Origin: Muribaculaceae bacterium Isolate-037 (Harlan)
Lineage (GTDB): Bacteria; Bacteroidota; Bacteroidia; Bacteroidales; Muribaculaceae
DNA length: 64,000 nt
Direction: 5' to 3'
NCBI GenBank assembly: GCA_003762615.1
Contig: RIAZ01000030.1
Location: 1-64,000, forward strand
The notes beneath the pieces are model-generated. The model was not told the DNA's origin, ran no database searches, and saw only the letters and a list, made by a program, of their open reading frames with translations. Of the stretch, positions 33,755 to 43,489 are shown in pieces. Each line of letters begins with the position of its first letter. Position 1 is the first letter of the stretch. Both the position numbers and the translations under genes were made by a program.

Positions 33755-35287
33755 TCAGAAGAGGGGGGATTCCCTGTTGATTATGGCGCGAATAGCACGA
33801 CCGCAGTAATTGGCAATATCTGAAGAGACAAGACCATATTCGCCAATCTCCTTCACAGCCATATCTCCGGCAAGACCATGGATATAGACTCCGAGCGTGG
33901 CGGCATGTTCCGGACGGTATCCTTGGGCAAGGAACGCCGCAATAACCCCGGTCAGCACGTCGCCGGATCCGGCGGTCGCCATACCCGGATTGCCGGTAGA
34001 ATTAAAATAGACCCTGCCTGTAGGACGCACTGTAGCCGTGTAGTGACCCTTCAGCACGATTATGATATTATGATACTTCGCCATCTCTATGGCTTTCTTC
34101 AGACGATCCTCTGAATTGTTATGCTCCCCAAAAAGACGGTCAAACTCCCCGATATGAGGGGTGATGATAGTATACGACGGCAGATTGGTGAGCAATTGCG
34201 GACGACGCGCTATGCAGTTAAGGGCATCCGCATCAAGCACCAGTGGCGACTTTGTAGTCTTCAAAAGTTCTTCAAGAGCATCCACAGTCCTGTCGTTGGT
34301 GCCGATACCGGGTCCTGCCACAACAGCCTGGTGAGTGTGATGCACTCCCATATCCGTTATGTAATTCTCATTTCTGTCGGGTTCGAACATCGCCTCCGGC
34401 ACGGCAGTCTGTACTACGGGCATACCTATACGCGCACTGTGGACGGTTACAAGTCCGGCACCGCTCCTAAGACAAGCCCTCGCCGACAACACTGCGGCTC
34501 CCATCATGCCGATGCTTCCCGAAAACAGTAGAACCGAACCATAGTCGCGCTTACCGGTAAAAAGTTTTCGCGGCTTAAGCAGAGGACGCACGTTCTTCGC
34601 TTCCACAAGGAGATAGTTTGTCGGTATCTCCTTCATCATGCTGTCGTCAAGATCTATGTCGAGAAGCTTCCATTCACCAAGCACATCGCTGTTCTCACTG
34701 AAGAAAAACGACAGTTTTGGGGTCTGGAAAGAGAGTGTAAGATCGGCATGAACCACGTCTCGGCGGTTGACATCGGCATTCCATTCCCCGAAAAGTCCTG
34801 ACGGGAGATCGATCGAGACCACGTATGCCCCGGAATCATTTATATATCGGGCAAGCATCATGAAGCCCCCCTGCAATTGCTTGTTGAGACCACATCCAAA
34901 CATGCCGTCGACCACCACGTCGTTCTCGCTCAGATAAGGAGGCTGGAAATCACGTTTCACTTCCGTGAAATCGATACCATCCATAGTGATCAGTTTCTTA
35001 CGTTCCTCCTCGCAGTCATGACTCAGTTTTCCTATGACATTGAAAAGGAATACCTCCACCTTCTTGTAACCCTGTTCGTAAAGGATCCTGGCCACGGCAA
35101 GCGCATCGCCTCCGTTGTTGCCCGGTCCGGCTATCACCACTATCCTTTGCGTAGGGAAGAAGCGCGTGATTATTTCACATGCCACAGCATTCGCCGCACG
35201 CTCCATCAGCTGCAGGGAGTCTATATTCTGAGCCTCGCATGTGGCGTTATCTATTTCTTTTATGGTGTGAGATTCAAAAATTTTCAT
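33755..35287 (-). CDS. nnr: Bifunctional NAD(P)H-hydrate epimerase / ADP-dependent dehydratase
   Basis: 510 residues from the ATG at 35285-35287 (MKIFESHTIKEIDNATCE); the frame is open to 35329. N-terminal epimerase domain (about 1-215) with GPGNNGGDALAVARIL and VVDGMFGCGLNKQL. C-terminal kinase-like dehydratase (about 230-505) with VLDADALNCI, TPHIGEFDRLFG and GNPGMATAGSGDVLTGVIAA. It repairs damaged NAD(P)HX. First gene of the row ending with xseB, with its own promoter. Confidence 0.94.
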   Translation of the reverse strand: MKIFESHTIKEIDNATCEAQNIDSLQLMERAANAVACEIITRFFPTQRIVVIAGPGNNGGDALAVARILYEQGYKKVEVFLFNVIGKLSHDCEEERKKLITMDGIDFTEVKRDFQPPYLSENDVVVDGMFGCGLNKQLQGGFMMLARYINDSGAYVVSIDLPSGLFGEWNADVNRRDVVHADLTLSFQTPKLSFFFSENSDVLGEWKLLDIDLDDSMMKEIPTNYLLVEAKNVRPLLKPRKLFTGKRDYGSVLLFSGSIGMMGAAVLSARACLRSGAGLVTVHSARIGMPVVQTAVPEAMFEPDRNENYITDMGVHHTHQAVVAGPGIGTNDRTVDALEELLKTTKSPLVLDADALNCIARRPQLLTNLPSYTIITPHIGEFDRLFGEHNNSEDRLKKAIEMAKYHNIIIVLKGHYTATVRPTGRVYFNSTGNPGMATAGSGDVLTGVIAAFLAQGYRPEHAATLGVYIHGLAGDMAVKEIGEYGLVSSDIANYCGRAIRAIINRESPLF

Positions 35288-35385
35288 AGCGTTGATCAAA
35301 GGGAAACTTTTACCCGCCAACAGATACATTCATACTTGAAATCGAATAGGAAGAATCCTGACGGGACAACCTTCCCAACGAAATG

Positions 35386-35417
35386 CAAAATTAACGTTAT
35401 CTGATGAAATCTGCAAA
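35386..35417 (-). promoter_or_regulatory. Promoter of the nnr-DUF4831-xseAB operon
   Basis: Minus strand: TTTG (35417-35414), exactly 20 nt, TAATTTTG (35393-35386). About 99 nt before the ATG at 35287. Confidence 0.65.
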
Positions 35418-35486
35418 TCATTTCACATCTATTTTAACATATTGACTAAAGCAGCTCTTCACAAACCACTCCCTCGCTGTCAAAAA

Positions 35487-35517
35487 TTGCATCTGTCATC
35501 TTTTTTGACTAACTTTG
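35487..35517 (+). promoter_or_regulatory. Promoter of the sugar epimerase gene
   Basis: TTG (35487-35489), 20-nt spacer, TAACTTTG (35510-35517), 63 nt before the ATG at 35581. Confidence 0.65.
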
Positions 35518-35580
35518 CACGCAGTAATGTAGTCTAAACTTCATAATCTCAAAAAACAAAAATAATAATCTGAAAAAGTA

Positions 35581-36633
35581 ATGAGAATTTTACTGACCGG
35601 TGTGGCAGGCTTCATAGGTTCGGCAGTAGTCCGGAGGCTTCTTGAAGAGGGGCATCACGTGACGGGCGTGGACAGTCTAAACGACTATTATGATCCGAAA
35701 TTGAAATTGGCTCGTCTGCACAATCTCGGGATTAATACCGACAACGTAAATTCAGGTAAACATATTGTCAGCAGTTCTTATGCCTCGTTCTCTTTCGTAA
35801 ATATAAATCTTAAGGACGATGCAAAAACCTCAGATTTATTTGAGACCGGAAGATTCGAAATAGTGATTCATCTGGCAGGACAGCCTGGAGTGAGATACTC
35901 CATAGATAATCCCCGTTCATACATCGTCAACAATGTCGACGCATTCATCAACGTGCTTGAAGGATGCCGCCACAATGGAGTGAAGCATCTTGTGTATGCC
36001 TCTTCATCAAGTGTGTACGGACTGAATGAAAAGGTGCCTTTCTCGGAAAAGGATGGCATTGCCCATCCCATGAGCCTCTATGCGGCTACGAAAAAGAGCA
36101 ATGAGCTTATGGCTCACGCCTATTCCAGCCTTTACAATCTACCTGTCACAGGCCTGCGATTCTTCACCGTATATGGACCATGGGGAAGGCCCGATATGTC
36201 GCCGTTCCTTTTCATAGACGCTATACTCCATCATCGCCCCATAAAGGTGTTCAACAACGGCGATATGCTGCGCGACTTCACATATATCGACGACATTGTG
36301 GAGAGCGTCGTGAGAATCTCAAGAATAATCCCGAACGGCAATCCCGATTGGGATGCCAAGGATCCGAATCCGGCATCTTCAGTCGCACCATACCGCATAT
36401 ACAATGTCGGGAATCAGCATCCGATCCGTCTCATCGACTACATCTCCTGCATAGAACGCGCCGTAGGTTTTGAGGCGGAGAAGATACTCCTGCCTATGCA
36501 GCCGGGCGACGTCTATCAGACAAACGCCGACTCCTCAGCCCTTGCCGAAGCCACAGGGTTCCTCCCAGCCACCCCTCTTGAAATCGGCATACAGAAGACA
36601 GTGGAATGGTTTAGAGAATATTATAAGATATGA
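35581..36633 (+). CDS. NAD-dependent sugar epimerase, UDP-glucuronate 4-epimerase-like
   Basis: 350 residues, extended SDR fold. NAD loop GVAGFIGSAVVRRL, GVDSLNDYYDPKLKLARL (typical of UDP-glucuronate 4-epimerases), HLAGQPGVRYSIDNPRSYI, the SSSSVYG and YAATK catalytic motifs (Ser, Tyr, Lys), and TVYGPWGRPDMSPFLF. It probably makes UDP-galacturonate for surface polysaccharides. The capsule locus starts about 1.3 kb further on, but this gene has its own promoter. Confidence 0.88.
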   Translation: MRILLTGVAGFIGSAVVRRLLEEGHHVTGVDSLNDYYDPKLKLARLHNLGINTDNVNSGKHIVSSSYASFSFVNINLKDDAKTSDLFETGRFEIVIHLAGQPGVRYSIDNPRSYIVNNVDAFINVLEGCRHNGVKHLVYASSSSVYGLNEKVPFSEKDGIAHPMSLYAATKKSNELMAHAYSSLYNLPVTGLRFFTVYGPWGRPDMSPFLFIDAILHHRPIKVFNNGDMLRDFTYIDDIVESVVRISRIIPNGNPDWDAKDPNPASSVAPYRIYNVGNQHPIRLIDYISCIERAVGFEAEKILLPMQPGDVYQTNADSSALAEATGFLPATPLEIGIQKTVEWFREYYKI

Positions 36634-36734
36634 CTCCTCAGAGCCCCGCGTCATTGAAAAGCATATTGATACAAAGATATATCAGATGATTTCTCTAAAG
36701 ATTCAAACTTTTTATCAATTATTTACGCTTATCA

Positions 36735-36766
36735 TTTTGTCGGGAGCATCTTTTTTTGTATTTTTG
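36735..36766 (+). promoter_or_regulatory. Promoter of the aldolase gene
   Basis: TTTTG (36735-36739), 19-nt spacer, TATTTTTG (36759-36766), 41 nt before the ATG at 36808. Confidence 0.6.
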
Positions 36767-36807
36767 CAACAAATTGTGCTACGCACACAAACGTTTAGAC
36801 ATTTATC

Positions 36808-37809
36808 ATGGTAGATTACAAGAAACTTGGCCTTGTCAACACAAAAGAGATGTTTGCCAAGGCAGTGCATGGCGGTTATGCCATCCCCGCGTTCAACTTC
36901 AACAACATGGAGCAGCTCCAGGCTATCATCAAGGCTGCAGCTGAGACTAAATCTCCGGTAATCCTTCAGGTATCAAAAGGCGCACGCAACTACGCTAACG
37001 GTACTCTTCTCCGCTACATGGCACAGGGTGCCGTTGAATATGCCAAGTCTCTCGGCTGGGAGCATCCCCAGATCGTTCTTCACCTCGACCACGGTGACAC
37101 TTTCGAGACTTGCAAGGACTGCATCGACAACGGTTTCTCTTCCGTAATGATCGACGGTAGCCACCTCCCCTATGAGGAGAACGTTGCCCTCACTAAGAAA
37201 GTGGTTGACTACGCTCATCAGTTCGACGTGACTGTAGAGGGTGAGCTCGGCGTACTCGCAGGCGTTGAGGACGAGGTTAGCTCCGACCACCACACCTACA
37301 CTGACCCTGCTGAGGTAATCGACTTCGTTACCCGCACAGGTTGCGATAGCCTCGCTATCTCTATCGGCACTTCTCACGGTGCTTACAAGTTCACTCCTGC
37401 ACAGTGCACCCGCGATGAGAAGACAGGTCTTCTCGTTCCCCCTCCATTGGCATTCGACGTGCTTGAGGCTGTAGAGGAGAAACTCCCCGACTTCCCCATC
37501 GTGCTCCACGGCTCTTCTTCCGTTCCTCAGGAATACGTGAAGATCATAGACGAGAACGGTGGCAAATTGCCCAATGCAATCGGCATCCCTGAGGAGCAGC
37601 TCCGCAAGGCTGCAGCTATGGACGTTTGCAAGATCAATATTGACTCCGACAGCCGTCTTGCAATGACTGCTGCTGTGCGTAAAGTCCTCGCTGAGAAACC
37701 CGCTGAGTTCGACCCCCGTAAATACCTCGGTCCGGCTCGCGACGAGATGGAGAAACTCTACAAGCACAAAATCATCAACGTGCTCGGTTCTGACGGCAAA
37801 GCTGAGTAA
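36808..37809 (+). CDS. fbaA: Fructose-bisphosphate aldolase, class II
   Basis: 333 residues. Zn-dependent aldolase of glycolysis and gluconeogenesis. Metal and substrate motifs: LHLDHGDTFETCKD, VEGELGVLAGVEDE, IGTSHGAYKF, VLHGSSSVPQEYV, NIDSDSRLAMTAAVRKVL. The codon use (many CTC, CGC, GTT codons) looks strongly biased, as expected of a highly expressed gene. Own promoter and a strong terminator, so monocistronic. Confidence 0.95.
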   Translation: MVDYKKLGLVNTKEMFAKAVHGGYAIPAFNFNNMEQLQAIIKAAAETKSPVILQVSKGARNYANGTLLRYMAQGAVEYAKSLGWEHPQIVLHLDHGDTFETCKDCIDNGFSSVMIDGSHLPYEENVALTKKVVDYAHQFDVTVEGELGVLAGVEDEVSSDHHTYTDPAEVIDFVTRTGCDSLAISIGTSHGAYKFTPAQCTRDEKTGLLVPPPLAFDVLEAVEEKLPDFPIVLHGSSSVPQEYVKIIDENGGKLPNAIGIPEEQLRKAAAMDVCKINIDSDSRLAMTAAVRKVLAEKPAEFDPRKYLGPARDEMEKLYKHKIINVLGSDGKAE

Positions 37810-37845
37810 TCCTTGATGCATAATCAGTCAGCAATGATACGAAAT

Positions 37846-37878
37846 AAAGGGAATCAGGTCAAACCTGGTTCCCTTTTT
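37846..37878 (+). terminator. Terminator after fbaA
   Basis: GGGAATCAGGT (37849-37859) pairs with ACCTGGTTCCC (37863-37873), one G.U, flanked by AAA and TTTTT. Confidence 0.85.
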
Positions 37879-37881
37879 CAT

Positions 37882-37925
37882 ACATCATGCACATGATAAT
37901 GTGACATCATGCACACGGTAATGTG
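37882..37925. repeat. Two tandem 22-bp repeats
   Basis: Units 37882-37903 and 37904-37925 start ACATCATGCACA and end TAATGTG, with two differing positions. They lie between the fbaA terminator and the convergent glycosyltransferase stop. Confidence 0.75.
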
Positions 37926-37930
37926 ATATG

Positions 37931-39067
37931 TTACAGTGCACACTGGGTGCGCATAAGTTGTTCATAAATGTTAAGGTGCGTCGCCGCCACCTTATTCACG
38001 TCATAGTCGAGTTCAGCCATACGGCGTGACTCCTCGCCCATCTTTCGCATGAGCTGAGGATTAGTGATCAGACTACGCAATGCCTCTGCTATCCTCTCCG
38101 GAGAATGAGTAGGGACTATAAAACCGTTGACTCCATCTTCCACCGTGTCGCGACAACCTACAGAATCTGTGGTGACAATCGGACGTCCTACGGCAGATGC
38201 CTCTATCAGTGACTTTGGCACACCCTCACGGTAGTAGCTCGGGAAGCACATTATGGATGACTTCCGGAGCAGGTCGGAAATGTCACAACGATGTCCAAGC
38301 CATTTTATATATTTACCGTCAATCATCCCATTAATCTCCTCCTCCTTCATTGCCGATGGATTACTTGACAATCCTCCACATAACCAGAATTCAACTTTCC
38401 CCTCAAATTCTCCACGCAGAAGTTCTGCCGCAGCCACAAGATCCGGCACACCCTTCTCACGAAGCATCCTTGCCGTGAATATCACCACCAATGGCGTCTC
38501 TAACGGCACCTCGGAAAAATTATATTCCGAAAGATCCACTCCTGAACCCTTTATGAAGCATATCTTACTCTTGTCAACTATCCCACTCTCAAGAAACAAC
38601 CGCTCGTCATCATGATTCTGAAAGATAACTGATATATTGCGTTTCTTCATGGAGAATTTAAGAAACTTCTGTATGACCTTTGCAACTTTCCCGATATTAT
38701 CTTCCCCAAACAGAGTGCCCAATCCACTGACAGCATACACCACACCCCTGGTCTTGGTGAGCCGAGATGCCAGACCACCCCACAGCATATTCTTAAGACC
38801 GACATGATGAATTATGGCATCCGGATGCTTCCGATACAGTTTATATAGGAATATCAGCGTCTTCAATTCATCACCAATCTTCATTCCTGTAGGATTGATC
38901 GGAAGTTCGATATAGTTGAAACCCATCTTCTCAATCTCTCCGCGCTGACCCGTATCCTTAGTGACTAACGTCACACTCCATCCGTTACGTGCCGCAACCT
39001 CCGCTATCCGAGTGCGATGAGACAAGAAGAAGCGATCTTCATTTATAACCAGCAAAAGTTCCTTCAT
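37931..39067 (-). CDS. Glycosyltransferase family 4
   Basis: 378 residues, GT-B fold. N-terminal LLLVINEDRFFLSHRTRIAEVA, a middle AVSGLGTLFGEDN, VIFTARMLREKGVPDLVAAAELL (donor domain) and FPSYYREGVPKSLIEASAVGRPIVTT with the retaining EX7E motif. It resembles galactosyl- or N-acetylgalactosaminyl-transferases of capsule loci. It is separated from the main minus-strand capsule genes by the plus-strand wzx and wzy. Sugar donor unknown. Confidence 0.9.
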   Translation of the reverse strand: MKELLLVINEDRFFLSHRTRIAEVAARNGWSVTLVTKDTGQRGEIEKMGFNYIELPINPTGMKIGDELKTLIFLYKLYRKHPDAIIHHVGLKNMLWGGLASRLTKTRGVVYAVSGLGTLFGEDNIGKVAKVIQKFLKFSMKKRNISVIFQNHDDERLFLESGIVDKSKICFIKGSGVDLSEYNFSEVPLETPLVVIFTARMLREKGVPDLVAAAELLRGEFEGKVEFWLCGGLSSNPSAMKEEEINGMIDGKYIKWLGHRCDISDLLRKSSIMCFPSYYREGVPKSLIEASAVGRPIVTTDSVGCRDTVEDGVNGFIVPTHSPERIAEALRSLITNPQLMRKMGEESRRMAELDYDVNKVAATHLNIYEQLMRTQCAL

Positions 39068-39362
39068 TTCAATTAAAGGGAGATTGTATCAGTTGTTCTT
39101 GCTATTATTATCACTTAATAAGATACGTTATATTTTGCCTTTTATTGTCCGATGCAATTATATATGTCAGTTTTAGCAATCACAAAAATATACTTGTAAC
39201 CGACGCTTTAGATCCCGTTTCATAAAAAATGGAGGCTTAGTGATTGTTCCAACCTTAATCCCGGTATCGGAATAGCCTACAAAATAATTCCTATCTATGA
39301 TGCGTTTTTAATTTAAGTTGTCTAAATATTTCGTGGTTCAAATCAGACAATATAAAATTATT
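39068..39362. other. 295-bp divergent intergenic region with no gene seen
   Basis: AT-rich DNA between the GT4 gene (minus) and wzx (plus). A TATTTTTG -7 element for the minus strand may lie at 39190-39183, without a good -33. No convincing RNA, repeat or coding region. Confidence 0.4.
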
Positions 39363-40592
39363 ATGCGTTTCAGAACAGCTATAATATGGAATGTCGTGTC
39401 CCAGTTTGGACAGTCAGGAATCACATTCCTATCAACTATAATTTTGGCGAGATTGCTGACGCCTGCCGACTTTGGAATAATCGGCATAGTGACAATATTC
39501 ATTGCCTTTTCTCAGATGATGGTCGACTCCGAGATGGGCGGGGCTCTATTACGCAAGAAAGAGGTATCCCGCACTGATTATTCCACCCTGTTCTACTATA
39601 ATCTTGCAGTGAGTTTTCTCCTTTATGGGATTCTATATTTCTCCTCCCCACTACTGGCAGACTTTTATGATCGCCCACAGCTTACAGATGTCGTGCGTGT
39701 AATCAGTCTGACAATAATAATACATGCATTCCGCGTGGTGCAAAGAATAATGATTTTCCGCGACCTGAAATTCAAGATATATGCAGTCATAAATGTAATT
39801 TCCGGCATCATATCTCTTGCCGTGGCTATATGGATGGCTCATAAAGGATACGGCTATTGGTCGCTCGTATGGCAACAGATTGTTCTCGCATTGTGCCATG
39901 TGGTATTTCTGGAAATCTATAACCGATTTATTCCGTCTCTCACTTTTTCAAAAGAATCATTCCGCTATCAATTCTCTTTCGGTATAAGTCTCTTTGGGTC
40001 AGATACAGTCAGAACATTGGCAAACAACATATCTACAAATATAATCGCAAAAATCACCACGTTGCAATTCACCGGATATTATACGCAGGTATCACGAATC
40101 ACGAATTTCTGCCAAAGCACCTGCACATCCCTCATGGATCAAAGTATATTTCCCATGCTTGCAAAGTTTGAGGACGTGACGAAAATACGTGCAACATACC
40201 ACAAGATGCTCCGCCTGCTGATTTTAGCCCTCGTCGGAGTCTCCGCCATATTCATAATATTCTCCAATCAGATAATTTCAATTACACTTGGTGAAAAATG
40301 GTTGGCTGCAACCGGAATATTCCAAGTATTATCGCTCACAATCTGCCCGGCATCTATCCAAGTGCTTTGCCGCAACATACTGAAGACCTTGGGCACCACA
40401 AAAAAGATCCTATATCTTGAAACCATAAAATCAGTCATTGTGATTGCACTTCTCCTCGCGGCATCACTGCTTGGAATGAACGCCGTAATCTGGTCGCTTG
40501 TAATATCGCAGACTGCAGCATGTATAATCTGGTTGGTTTCAACAGAAAATTTATTAAAATCACATCTAAATAGACCTATTCAAGACAAATAA
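39363..40592 (+). CDS. wzx: Polysaccharide flippase, MOP/Wzx family
   Basis: 409 residues from the ATG at 39363 (MRFRTAIIWNVVSQFGQSG); a TTG at 39318 would add 15 residues. About 12 membrane segments. The N-terminal ARLLTPADFGIIGIV and LLRKKEVSRTDYSTLFYYN match WzxC-like lipopolysaccharide biosynthesis exporters. It would flip undecaprenyl-linked repeat units across the inner membrane. Its stop overlaps the next gene start by 1 bp. Confidence 0.88.
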   Translation: MRFRTAIIWNVVSQFGQSGITFLSTIILARLLTPADFGIIGIVTIFIAFSQMMVDSEMGGALLRKKEVSRTDYSTLFYYNLAVSFLLYGILYFSSPLLADFYDRPQLTDVVRVISLTIIIHAFRVVQRIMIFRDLKFKIYAVINVISGIISLAVAIWMAHKGYGYWSLVWQQIVLALCHVVFLEIYNRFIPSLTFSKESFRYQFSFGISLFGSDTVRTLANNISTNIIAKITTLQFTGYYTQVSRITNFCQSTCTSLMDQSIFPMLAKFEDVTKIRATYHKMLRLLILALVGVSAIFIIFSNQIISITLGEKWLAATGIFQVLSLTICPASIQVLCRNILKTLGTTKKILYLETIKSVIVIALLLAASLLGMNAVIWSLVISQTAACIIWLVSTENLLKSHLNRPIQDK

Positions 40593-41686
40593 TGGAATAC
40601 CTAGTACCGTTTATATTAGCTACATTAGGCATAATTTTTAATAAAAAAATGCCTCCTGCAAAACAAAAGACACTGATGGTTATAATATTAGTATATATTA
40701 TAATTTTATTAGGAATGCGTTATCGAGTTGGTTTTGATACCATAGGATATATGAAAACATATACCAAGGCTCGTTCTCTTGATAAATTCTGGACTGTAAA
40801 GATTTTTTTAGAACGACATGAGCCCGGTTATCTTTTTATATGTGCAATATGCAAATCTTTCACTAAAGAATTCTGGCCAGTACAAGTAATAATGGCCACG
40901 ATTACAAACGGCTGTATTTTCATATTCCTATATCGATACTGTAGAAATGTATTTGTCGGAATAATGTTTTATCTTATTCTCCAATGGCTATACTTTTCCG
41001 TTGAGGTTATGAGAGAAAGTGCTGCAATCAGTATATTCCTGCTAAATTATAGAAATTTTGAAAATAAAAAGTGGTTAAAATTCTATCTTATTTCATTTCT
41101 TTCGATATCTTTACATTATTCTGCAATAATAATATGGTTTCTACCTCTTGTTAAAATTATAAAGCCTAATCTCTCATTAATAATAATATGTATCCTTTTT
41201 TTAACAATTACTCCTCTAATTGAAAAGTTAGGGGACATTATCTCCATCCCGTCTGTTACGAGAAGAATTGAACAATACACTTCCACCAACTATAATCTAA
41301 ACTGGAGAATCGCTCACCTTATAAGATATGCTTTACCGGCTATCGCTGTTTTCGCAGCATTTAGGATTTCAAAATTAAAAACAGATTTCCAACAGATGAT
41401 TCTTCTTCATATACTCTTGAGCATAGGCACATTCTCCATACCTATAATATTCTCCAGAATATCCAATTACACTACAATGTTCGTCACTGTAGCAATCGCA
41501 AATTTCATATGTCTACGCCAAGTTAAAGAATGGATCAGGGTAGGACTTATCTGCTTTACATTGGCAACTCAATCTTTTTATTATTACCAAATGTATCATG
41601 GATGGCTTCCATATGTCTCAATCTTCAATCCCAAGCAAATCACTGAACGAGAACGAATATGGAGATCATTATTTTCTGGGAAATAA
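40592..41686 (+). CDS. wzy: EpsG-family polysaccharide polymerase (Wzy-like)
   Basis: 364 residues, about 10 membrane segments. MRYRVGFDTIGYMKTY near residue 48 is typical of EpsG proteins, which polymerise repeat units in the periplasm. The DNA is clearly more AT-rich than the housekeeping regions (many ATA, TTA, AAA codons), a usual sign of exchange at capsule loci. It overlaps wzx by 1 bp and converges on the acyltransferase, leaving 24 bp. Confidence 0.85.
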   Translation: MEYLVPFILATLGIIFNKKMPPAKQKTLMVIILVYIIILLGMRYRVGFDTIGYMKTYTKARSLDKFWTVKIFLERHEPGYLFICAICKSFTKEFWPVQVIMATITNGCIFIFLYRYCRNVFVGIMFYLILQWLYFSVEVMRESAAISIFLLNYRNFENKKWLKFYLISFLSISLHYSAIIIWFLPLVKIIKPNLSLIIICILFLTITPLIEKLGDIISIPSVTRRIEQYTSTNYNLNWRIAHLIRYALPAIAVFAAFRISKLKTDFQQMILLHILLSIGTFSIPIIFSRISNYTTMFVTVAIANFICLRQVKEWIRVGLICFTLATQSFYYYQMYHGWLPYVSIFNPKQITERERIWRSLFSGK

Positions 41687-41710
41687 AATGACAAAAAATT
41701 TTTCAATTCC

Positions 41711-42289
41711 TCAAAAATTGGGATCAAGACTCGAAATTTTCTTTATCAACTTAACCGGCACTCCTCCATAGATAGAGTGACCAGCCAAAGATCCACGAGC
41801 AACCGCACCTGCTGCGATCACTGTCCGACTTTCAATTTTACACGGACCTATTATTCTCACTCCACATCCTATCCATACATCTGATCCTATTTCAATAGGA
41901 GTCATTATCAATGGATTATATTTAATAGGTTCTTCTTTATTTTCCCAACTATGTCCAAAAGAAATGATTGAGCAATGATTTGCAATTGAAACGTTGTCAT
42001 TTATATCAACTCCTCCTATTGCATCAATATAGCAATACGGATGAATGCTCACATTGCTACCTATTGACAGATTTTCTGGATGTCTAATAATACAGTATGG
42101 AAATATTGCAACATTTTCCCCACATGTTTTTATCATATTTTTCAAACAGACATACCTGAATCCCAACCCGACAAATCCTGACATATTACATGTCAAGCCA
42201 TATATAAATTTCAACACAGACTTTGGTAAAATTCCAAATATCTTCCCTATTACATTAGTTAAGTATTGATAATGTCCTCGTTTGCCCAT
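41711..42289 (-). CDS. Hexapeptide-repeat acyltransferase
   Basis: 192 residues. A left-handed beta-helix runs from about 60 to 180 (NLSIGSNVSIHPYCYIDAIGG, then IEIGSDVWIGCGVRIIGPCKI and TVIAAGAVARGSLAGHSIYGGVPVKLIKK). NodL/WbbJ-like enzymes of this type acetylate sugars. It is the last gene of the minus-strand polysaccharide row and probably acetylates the repeat unit. AT-rich. Confidence 0.87.
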   Translation of the reverse strand: MGKRGHYQYLTNVIGKIFGILPKSVLKFIYGLTCNMSGFVGLGFRYVCLKNMIKTCGENVAIFPYCIIRHPENLSIGSNVSIHPYCYIDAIGGVDINDNVSIANHCSIISFGHSWENKEEPIKYNPLIMTPIEIGSDVWIGCGVRIIGPCKIESRTVIAAGAVARGSLAGHSIYGGVPVKLIKKISSLDPNF

Positions 42290-42303
42290 AATTTTATTTA
42301 AAA

Positions 42304-43461
42304 TTAATTAAAGTCTTGACGAATCTTATCATAAAAAATATTCCTACGTTTATCCAATAATTCGCACTCAAATTTCTTTGCCTCTTCAAAATTACGTTCT
42401 GCCTCCTTAAGCATGATTTTCTTATCTCTCATTGTCAAAAGCCGGTCAACTATATCATCAACTGACTTTCGAGACACAATAAAATCATTATTCAACAATT
42501 CAGGTATTGCTCCTGTCCTTGCTCCGATACATGGAAGAGCCCTACTCATTGCCTCAACCACACTACGAGGCAAACCTTCCTGAAGCGATGGATGCACATA
42601 TATATCCACATCATCAAGAATATTGAATACCTCTTCATGCGACATTTTACCAACAAAATGAATCTGATCTATCACACCCAGCTTCTCTGCCTCTTTTCGT
42701 AAGGCACTATCATCACCTCCACCGATAAGAAAATAATGATAGTTATTGTATCCCATATCTTTAAGTTTTCTCAATGCTCGAATAACAAAACGCTGTCCCT
42801 TATATCGAATATTTAGCATTGCCACTGTTGCTATCCTTATAATTCCATTATCAGACAAAATATTAATTTTCCTCTTACGTTGCTCCAATACATTGTCATC
42901 ACATTTTTCAAGCACGACATCAGATAATCCTATGCTGATTCCATTTGTGGGATAACGTTTTTGTAGAAATTTATTTGTGACATATAATGCATAATCAGAC
43001 CTACTCAACACTCGTCTATTCATAAGATAACGATATGGGGCGGCTATCTTACGTTTCCAATCCTGATTCCACAGCCCATCCCACGGACACGCAACCATTA
43101 GGGCAAAATATTTTTTCCGAGCTTTATGAGCAAGGTGTGCCGCAAATTCCGCATTAAGCGATGGCACATAGCCTATAACCAAATCCACCTTTGAAATAGC
43201 CTCCTTCAATGTGCTAATGACATTTGATGACGGCCATACAAAGGACTTATTAATATAGCAGATATTATCATGGATTATATAATCATTTAGGCAATCATTA
43301 AAAACCTGAATACAATTACCATTCTCTTTCGGTTTTTGAAGACACAAATGCAACTCTCCAATAACACATAGACGCTTAATAATGTTTGTAAAGTTTGTAG
43401 ATCCAAGAATCTTCTCACCCTCCATCAATAGCGTTTGATCTGTCACAACCAATATCTTCAT
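42304..43461 (-). CDS. Glycosyltransferase family 4
   Basis: 385 residues, GT-B fold. ILVVTDQTLLMEGEKILG at the N-terminus, VGYVPSLNAEFAAHLAHKAR, MLNIRYKGQRFVIRAL and IYVHPSLQEGLPRSVVEAMSRALPCIG with EX7E. Part of the capsule row, 14 bp upstream of the acyltransferase and 28 bp after the GT2 gene. AT-rich. Donor sugar unknown. Confidence 0.9.
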   Translation of the reverse strand: MKILVVTDQTLLMEGEKILGSTNFTNIIKRLCVIGELHLCLQKPKENGNCIQVFNDCLNDYIIHDNICYINKSFVWPSSNVISTLKEAISKVDLVIGYVPSLNAEFAAHLAHKARKKYFALMVACPWDGLWNQDWKRKIAAPYRYLMNRRVLSRSDYALYVTNKFLQKRYPTNGISIGLSDVVLEKCDDNVLEQRKRKINILSDNGIIRIATVAMLNIRYKGQRFVIRALRKLKDMGYNNYHYFLIGGGDDSALRKEAEKLGVIDQIHFVGKMSHEEVFNILDDVDIYVHPSLQEGLPRSVVEAMSRALPCIGARTGAIPELLNNDFIVSRKSVDDIVDRLLTMRDKKIMLKEAERNFEEAKKFECELLDKRRNIFYDKIRQDFN

Positions 43462-43489
43462 ACCATCTGTCCTTTAATGATTATTATTT

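Noticed and set aside
36973..37821. 282-codon open frame opposite fbaA
   Set aside because: Long only because the highly biased codons of fbaA leave few stops in antisense; no domain seen.
39068..39362. tRNA or other RNA gene in the gap before wzx
   Set aside because: No cloverleaf or strong hairpin could be formed from the sequence.
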